In this document: positions 57,895 to 64,000 of the stretch, one piece after another
Numbering within the stretch: the stretch's first letter is position 1
How the letters are laid out: the number at the start of each line of letters is the position of its first letter
Assembly (NCBI GenBank): GCA_012064385.1
Contig: QRDG01001511.1
Coordinates: 62,001-126,000 of the forward strand
DNA length: 64,000 nt
From: Puccinellia tenuiflora
Lineage: Eukaryota; Streptophyta; Magnoliopsida; Poales; Poaceae
Direction of reading: 5' to 3'
Position numbers and translations under genes: made by a program
Notes under the pieces: generated by a model
What the model was told of the DNA's origin: nothing
Database searches by the model: none
What the model saw: the letters and a program-made list of their open reading frames with translations, nothing else

Positions 57895-59162
57895 TCATAT
57901 TTCTATTCCCCGACGACCTAACCCTCCCCCGGGTGGCGGCACCGCGCCACTCCGGGGATCTCCCCCTCCACCCTCCTCCGGTCTCCTCCAGCCTCTCTCT
58001 CCCCCCGCCGCCGTCGGAGGTGTCGCCGGGCCAAGCCTGGGCGGCATGGTGGCGGCGGGGCTTTTCGGTGGTCGCGACCCGGGGGTGGGGGGGGGGGGGG
58101 GGGGCTGGGGAGGCGCCCCTGATCTCATCCATGGTGGTGGTAGTGCGTGGCGCCGCCGACCAGAGGGTGAGATGGCGGCGGTGGCGCGTGGCGGGATCGC
58201 ATCTACGCCGCTCGATGGGGCGCATCACATGGGTGCCGGGGCGGCAGCCCCGAGCATGGTGGCGGAGACCTCTTCTCCGAAGGTCGACGACCGGCCTCGT
58301 TGTGATCTGGAGTGGTGAATCTTGGGATCCCACTCTGATCTGCTGGTGGTGGCCCTGCTGGTCTTCGAGTACCAAATCATCGATCTGTTACATGTGTTCC
58401 TCCTTGATCGGGCTGCCGACGTGTTTTGGTCTTCCCATCGGAGATCTCTGCGGATTGGCGCATGATGTCATTGGATATCTAGATTGGAATTGATCCGGTC
58501 ATGCGCGCTCTCATCTATGGCCAGAGATGCTTCATGAGGGCGAGGCGCGAAGCTTCGCTGTCTTGTGGTGGTCATGCGATATGTCTAATAGATTTCCATG
58601 ACATTGATAGTAGTGAAGAAAGTCATGGTGGCTGTGATTGGAGGCTTGTGTTGGCAGAGAGGAGGTTTGGTTGCGTTGAAGACTCTAGGCACATGTTTTC
58701 CTGTGTGTCAGGTGTTGGGGACTTGCAGCAACGGCCTTGGCAAGAGGGAGCGGCAACACAGGTGGGCAACGTTCTGGTGGTACTAAGTACCGAGCCATGA
58801 TGTTCAGGTTGAAAGCTCAAGGTCTGGCCTTCATTGGCTATACCTGGCAATGGCCTTGCTTAATGCGTTGTTTCAGAATCACGGTATTTCTTCAGGGTGA
58901 AAGCCCAAGGTCTGGCCTTTATTGGTTGTACCTGGCAATGGCCTTGCTAAAGGCATTATTTTTGAGAACTTTTTTGTGGTCTGGGTGTTGTACTTTGGTG
59001 GTGCTTAGTGTTGCTGTTATGAGTGTTCCATCACTCCGACGGGGTCTTTTTTTATTCTTGGCTATGTGCATCCTGGATGTATTTCGACATCTTGTTGGTG
59101 CAGAAGCTGGGTGTAATTGTTATCTCTGCGATATTAATTAATATATTCAATTTATCAAAAAA
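57895..59162 (+). mobile_element. GC-rich non-LTR retroelement, second type
   Basis: The element has a very GC-rich start with an 18-base G run (58087-58104), a middle part with only short open pieces, and an AT-rich 3' end, gatattaattaatatattc followed by poly(A) at about 59157-59164. A direct duplication of about 90 bp (ggtctggcctt near 58821 and 58911; cctggcaatggccttgct twice) lies near the 3' end. No domain is visible, so it appears non-autonomous. Its 5' limit and target duplication are uncertain. Confidence 0.55.
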
Positions 59163-59169
59163 AAGTTTA

Positions 59170-59542
59170 TTGATCAAACTTTAATAAATTATTCACATTC
59201 AAAGGTTGTTAAAAGAAGTTTTATTGAGATTTTCTAGAATAATATTTTCTTTGTGCCATTGGAGGCACCCACCCCATCGGTTCGGACGGTGTGTCCGAAC
59301 ATAATAAGATACTACCATTGTAGATGCTCTATCTCTCGAAAGGAGGGGAATAAAAACACGAGATGGGAAAAGAAAAATGTTTCATCGGTAGATGCTGCCA
59401 CGGACCCCCGAAACTAGAGGATCCTAGCGGGTACATATTCTTATTGTGCTGGCCCAAATTGATGTTGGACCAGCCCCATAATCTGATGAAATCAGGCCTG
59501 CATGCTCCCGGCCGGACCTACGCGAGCCAAGCAGAAAACTCA
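59170..59542. other. Non-coding DNA, no gene seen
   Basis: A short spacer. The motif tgtagatgctctatct near 59319-59334 looks like one end of a small DNA transposon, but no partner end was identified. Confidence 0.4.
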
Positions 59543-59960
59543 CACTACAGGAACGGATGGCTATGCCGACGGCGGCCGTCGGCGTAGAGAAAGGCCGTCG
59601 AAGCCGTCGGCGTAGATTCCGCCGGCATTTTGTTTTCTAAAATAATTTTTTCCAAAAAAAATATAAAAAATACTTTTTTTCAACTTATTTGTTACAAAAA
59701 ATTTCAAATTTCGAATTTTCCACTTAGCTACACACTTAATCTCAGGTCAAAGTACTTATCTTAGTCAAACTTCCCGTTCAGTCACCCATCCTCAGATTGC
59801 TCCAGCCCAAGCCTTCCCGTTCGGTCACCCATCCTCAGATTCCTCCAGCCCAAGCACGCTTAACTTTTGTTCCTTCCAAATTAGCTTCCAGATGAGAAGT
59901 TAGAACTTTCTGATATTAGTATCCTATCAACGATATTAACCCATGGGTCATGATGTTACA
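59543..59960 (+). mobile_element. CACTA transposon end (one end only)
   Basis: The sequence begins CACTACAGGAACGGATGG, the CACTA-type terminus, followed by the near-perfect palindrome tatgccgacgg-cgg-ccgtcggcgta, typical of grass CACTA subterminal regions. A block containing agtcacccatcctcagatt (one copy with ggtc) is tandemly duplicated (near 59778 and 59820). No opposite end is seen in the window. Confidence 0.6.
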
Positions 59961-60205
59961 CTTTTTTATTTTTTTATTTTGAAATTTATTTGAATAAGTA
60001 ACAATGATTATGTAATAATATTTTTTGAATAAATAACAATAAAATTTATTTTACTTTATTTTCTCCTTTTTACATTAGTATATGGAATAATTAATATCTA
60101 TCCGTAAATTCAAATTTAACAAATAAAATGTCTAAATCGATTAGAAAAATGAGAGGAATCCAAATATGACATCCATATCATCTTTTACATCATGTATATG
60201 ACTTT

Positions 60206-61306
60206 TTGCAACATATTTTTGGTACTTGCTTAATAAAAAAGTCATTTTGACACTTAAAAATGAAAAAAAATGATATTTAAAAAATATTTGAAACAATAAT
60301 TTTTGGCAACAACGTTTGCCATACAAAGACACACTAGTGTGTCAAATATGGGCACATTATCACAAACTATAGCACGGGGATGATCATATCTACGTCATTT
60401 GACTCGAAACTTATACATGTTTATAGATGATTGATATTTTTGTAAAGAAGTTTTTTGTTAACTTTGTCAAAACTCAGGTTTATCATTTTTGCTAGAAACT
60501 AGTACACATAAAATGAGTCCATGCCAAAGTATTTAATTTTTTGAGTATTTTTTCACTTTCTTTTATTTTGTTCAAAAAAGGTCAAAATGGTCGTCATGCC
60601 TGTTCATCCAAAGGGGTCTCATTTTTCAAAACTATCGATGATTCTGTGATATAACCACTACTGGTGCATCTTAAAATGATTTTTGTAAAAAAATTAGAGC
60701 AAACTATCACACACTTGTAGTTCAAAATTGAATTACTTCCGAAAAATAGGAATAAAGTCATTTAAATAGACGAAATGAGGTAGAAAAGGAGAAAATTCCT
60801 AATATTGCTGGATTATCGATAAAATATGGCCTACTTTGTGTGAAAATTGTATGGGTGCCATTTTGCACCATATTTTTTGTACTTGCTTCACAAAAATGTC
60901 ATTTTTGATAATTAAACAATGAAAAATGATATTTATAAACGTAATTTGAAAAAATCAGTTCTACAACATTGTTTTTCATAACAAGACACACCTATGTGTC
61001 AAATATGGGCACATTATCACAAACTATGGCACAGGGATAATCATATCTGCGTCATTTGACTCGAAACTTATACATTTTTATAAATGATTGATATTTTTGT
61101 GAAGAAGTTTTTTGGTAACTTTGTCAAAAGTCAGGTTTATCATTTTTGCTAGCAACTAGTACACATAAAAGGAGTCCATGCCAAAGGATTTAAATTTTTG
61201 AGTATTTTCACTTTCTTTTATTTTGTTCAAAAACGGTCAAAATGGCCGTCATGCCTGTTCATCCAAAGGTGTCTCATTTTTCAAAACTATCGATGGTTCT
61301 GTGATA
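60206..61306. repeat. Direct duplication of about 445 bp at 657-bp spacing
   Basis: The segment 60206-60652 recurs at 60863-61306 with scattered substitutions; the shared blocks include gtcaaatatgggcacattat and ccaaagg-type sequence near the ends. The 210 bp between them is unrelated. The copies encode nothing recognisable and may be internal parts of the CACTA element. Confidence 0.92.
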
Positions 61307-61321
61307 TTTTCTCCTTATTTT

Positions 61322-61440
61322 AGTCTCACATCGACAACTTAAGAAGCAAGCTACGGCTTAAATACGTGATTCCACCCAGACAACATGTGCTAGTTGTGAG
61401 CTCCCGCAGCTCGCAGGCGCTATATATCGCCTTTAGTGAG
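61322..61440 (+). ncRNA. Candidate snRNA-type promoter and structured transcript
   Basis: The block agtctcacatcg (61322-61333) differs by one base from the plant snRNA upstream sequence element RTCCCACATCG. A TATA-like ttaaata follows at 61358-61364, about 34 bp centre to centre, the spacing used by RNA polymerase II snRNA genes. Downstream lie two short hairpins, gagct-cccgc-agctc (61398-61412) and ggcg-ctatatat-cgcc (61416-61431). The sequence does not match U1, U2, U4, U5 or U6 as I know them. It may be a pseudogene, a small RNA of unknown type, or chance. Confidence 0.3.
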
Positions 61441-61619
61441 CGCTTGTATCGCCTTGCCCGTGTAAAGTTGACATCCTGGGCCGCCGTGCTCAGCAACCAT
61501 CGCTCACAGACTAACCCTGTGCGTACATAATTTTCTTCGTTCTTTTTTTTTTTTTGCTTTTACGCATTTTAATGTTTTCTCTGTTTTTTTCTTCTGTAAT
61601 ATCTATATTTTCTCATTTT

Positions 61620-62420
61620 CATGTTTCTTTTTATTTTCATTTTTCATTTTCCTCATTTTGGTAATACAATAATATACCTTTTCTCTTCTTTTCATTTTTC
61701 ATTTTTTCTGTTTCATTTTTTCTTCTTAAAAAATAAAAATATTTTAAATCTGAAGCATTTTTTAAAAATGAACAAAATTTAAAATTTGAACCTTTTTTGA
61801 AAATGAATATTTTCAAATATGAACCATTTTTCATATATGAACCATTTTAAAAAATGAACAAATTTCAAATATGAACCATTTTAAATTATGAACAATTTTT
61901 CAAAAATCTGTTTTTGGTTCATCATTATTTTGATTCACCCAAATTTTTGGTTCACTATTATTTTCGGTTCATCCGAATTTTTGGTTCATTTTTATTTTTT
62001 GTTCACTATTTTTTTTGGTTCGTTGGTATTTTTGGTTCGCCATAATTTTTGGTTCACTATTATTTTCGGTTCACCCGAATTTTTGGTTCACTATTTTTTT
62101 GGTTCGCCGGTATTTTTGGTTTGCCCGAATTTTTGGTTCACTATTATTTTCGGTTCAACCGAATTTTTAGTTCACCACAATTTTTGGTTCACCCGATTTT
62201 GGTTCCGTTTTGGTTCACTATTATTTTTGGTTCACTGAATTTTTGGTTCACTATTATTTTCGGTTCACCCGATTTTGGTTACTTTTCGTTTCACTATTAT
62301 TTTTGTTTTACCGATATTTTTTGTTCACTGTTATTTTTGGTTCACCGATATTTTTGGTTTACCACAATTTTCGGTTCATCCAAAATTTTCTTTTTTCCTT
62401 TATTTTTATATTGTTCTCAA
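61620..62420 (+). repeat. Degenerate minisatellite of atttttggttca and aatatgaaccatttt units
   Basis: From about 61735 to 61890 units like aatatgaaccatttt recur. From about 61912 to 62390 units like cactattattttcggttcac and cgaatttttggttca recur dozens of times, mixed at roughly 20- to 45-bp spacing. Frames open through it are rich in F, W and L only because of the repeated motif. Confidence 0.9.
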
Positions 62421-63478
62421 TGCTAAGATTTTTAAAATTCAAATTTTAATAAAATCGTTTTCCTTTTGTTTTTTATATTATTTTTATAATAGTTTTGATT
62501 ATTAAAATGGTTCATATTTTTTATAAACAGTTATTTTTTGAAAATATTCATTTTAAAAATGGTTCGGATTTCCAAGAAGCAAGCAGCTGCGTGCCTGCGT
62601 CTCAGTACTCTCTCGGTGATGCTGGTCTATCCAGCCGTAGTCTGTGGTCACCGGCTAACTAACTGCTCACTGCTCATCAGTCGTGTTTCAAAAAAAAAAA
62701 CCGCTCATCGGTCGTCACATGGTCCAAGGGCTTCGGAACACAGTACGAAGAAGAAAGGAAGAAGAGAAAGAATAACATTTCGCGCTAATGGGCTTTCGTC
62801 GTTAATGGGCCTTCGCTGCAGGAAGAAGGAAGAAGGCGGTCGTGCGGGCGAGTCGCTGTTACGACTCGCTGAAGGCGAGTAATAGGGCATCCCCCCGCAG
62901 CTACCCAAAGCGCGCAAGGCAGGGAACAACGCTCACCTATCATGGGCCGGCTGCCGTCTAGGCCCAACAAGCAATCCTTTGGCGAAACGGAAGCAGGGGA
63001 TCGCTCGAGCGGTGGGGAGGAGCACCCAAGTTTCCGAATCCGACGACTAGTTGAAAAGATTTCTTTTTGCGTGAGAGAAAGTGCTTGGAAGTTGCAACAA
63101 GTCGTCGGCTCGAACACCAAGTTCAGATCTTAGAGCCGTGGATGCCTACTCTCCTATATATATATATATAGGAGAAGAGTACCATTGACTGCAAGCGGTA
63201 ACATCTAGCTAGGTTTTGCATCTACCACACAGATAACATTTTGTGATTAGTGTAAATCTCCGTTCACACTGCAGTAAATTTCCAAGGCCTTTCTTGGAGT
63301 TGATAAATTATAAGAGACTGCGATAGTGCCATAGTGGGATGCACATGCAAATAGGGTCAAGAGTAGCAGTGAGTCATGGCCATAGTGGGGAACATCACAT
63401 TCAGCCTGCAATACTTCCCCATCCATCGATAGAGAACTAGCTAAGCAAACTCCAAGCTACCGCAAATTAAGGGGCGCC
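62421..63478. promoter_or_regulatory. Region upstream of the NLR gene
   Basis: The left part is AT-rich. The part 62560-63130 has mixed composition, with A10 near 62691 and no recognisable gene. A (TA)n tract at 63154-63170 lies about 310 bp before the NLR start codon. The promoter is probably in the last few hundred bases, but no element was assigned with confidence. Confidence 0.4.
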
Positions 63479-64000
63479 ATGGAGACCGCTCTAGTGAGCG
63501 CAGCGGCCGGAGCATTGAAGCCGGTGCTGGGAAAGCTTGCCACCCTGCTGGGCGACGAGTACAAGTGTTTCCGTCGTAAGGAGATCGGGTTCCTCTCTCC
63601 CGAGCTCACCGCCATGGAAGCTTTTCTCCAGAAGATGTCAATGGAGGAGGAACCTGATGTGCAAGACAAGGTTTGGATGAAGGAGGTGCGGGAGTTGTCC
63701 TATGACATCGAGGACAGCCTCGATGACTTCATGCAAAATGCCGGTGACAATTCTGCCAAGCCAGGTGGCTTCATGAAGAAGATCAAGAACTTGCTAGATA
63801 GGACCAAGGATCGCCACCAGATTGCCAAGGCGATTGAAGATTTGAAGAAGCAAGTAATTGAGGCGAGCGAGAGGCAGAAGAGGTACGCGAGTAGAGAGGC
63901 CGTCTCCAAGGTCAACAGTGTAACCGTTGACCCTAGAGCTCTTGCTATATTTGAGGATGTGTCAAATCTTGTCGGTATCGATGGGCCCAAGAATGAGCTT
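63479..64000 (+). CDS. Coiled-coil NLR immune receptor, N-terminal part (continues beyond the window)
   Basis: An open frame starts with ATG at 63479-63481 in the context gcgccATGG and runs 174 codons to the end of the window without a stop. It matches the Rx-N type coiled-coil domain of cereal NLR proteins: a start METALVSAAAGALKPVLGKL, then VWMKEVRELSYDIEDSLDDF, which contains the EDVID-like motif (EDSLD), then a charged helix ending before NLVGIDGPKNEL, the linker leading to the nucleotide-binding domain. Such proteins detect pathogen effectors and trigger defence. The wording resembles the RGA5/Pik-2-like group of grass NLRs. Whether the rest is intact cannot be known from this window. 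Confidence 0.9.
   Translation, partial: METALVSAAAGALKPVLGKLATLLGDEYKCFRRKEIGFLSPELTAMEAFLQKMSMEEEPDVQDKVWMKEVRELSYDIEDSLDDFMQNAGDNSAKPGGFMKKIKNLLDRTKDRHQIAKAIEDLKKQVIEASERQKRYASREAVSKVNSVTVDPRALAIFEDVSNLVGIDGPKNEL

Noticed and set aside
57803..58493. Frames of up to 190 codons on both strands near 58 kb
   Set aside because: They lie in the GC-rich 5' part of a poly(A)-ended element, contain a G run, and have no domain.
61888..62505. Long plus-strand frames rich in F, W and L
   Set aside because: They follow from the repeated atttttggttca motif; overlapping frames are equally open and no domain is visible.
63457..63990. Minus-strand frames opposite the NLR start
   Set aside because: The plus strand carries the recognisable coiled-coil domain; these are antisense shadows.

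Overview
This window is nuclear DNA of a grass, most likely a wheat/barley relative (Triticeae). The reasons are the spliced plant genes, Stowaway and Tourist-type MITEs with TA and TTA target duplications, grass-type LTR ends, L1-type LINEs and a CACTA end. Genes are sparse islands in nested transposons. A single ambiguous base at 26887 suggests a draft clone assembly.

Layout: 1-2190 is AT-rich DNA and an LTR-retrotransposon remnant. 2190-7890 is a decayed L1-type LINE that carries a second, GC-rich non-LTR insertion (2749-4014) with a target duplication. 7.9-11.9 kb holds a PIF/Harbinger transposase fossil, a MITE and a fossil of a U/P-type cyclin. 11890-17394 (minus strand) is an apparently intact three-exon SNF2-family gene of the CLASSY type, which directs RNA polymerase IV in RNA-directed DNA methylation. 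Directly upstream of it, 17.94-24.41 kb is a tandem array of 33 units of about 199 bp with dimeric higher-order structure and a G-box in most units. 24.41-29.62 kb is a second decayed LINE.

29.76-38.17 kb is a pile of LTRs, including an inverted pair of about 1.57 kb. Inside one LTR sits a complete 4.24-kb PIF/Harbinger transposon with defined ends, a spliced DDE transposase and a spliced SANT/Myb-like partner gene. 38.17-41.58 kb holds LTR-element leader sequence, GC-rich non-LTR relics and a Copia-type end. 43425-45929 is a non-autonomous Harbinger-like element with a broken SANT/NAM-associated gene. 48753-51906 (minus strand) is an intact three-exon group IIe WRKY transcription factor, with a 635-bp TTA-flanked element just upstream. 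53-63 kb is mostly MITEs, non-LTR relics, a CACTA end and AT-rich direct repeats. The window ends inside the first exon of a coiled-coil NLR immune receptor (63479 onward).

The genes do not form an operon-like unit. The three credible host genes (CLASSY-like, WRKY, NLR) are independent loci separated by transposons. The most distinctive features are the higher-order tandem array upstream of a silencing-pathway gene, a short retroelement tail that appears to be part of that gene's coding exon, the cyclin fossil whose internal duplication postdates a frameshift, and the precisely delimited two-gene Harbinger element. All protein identities rest on motif recognition; no database search was possible.
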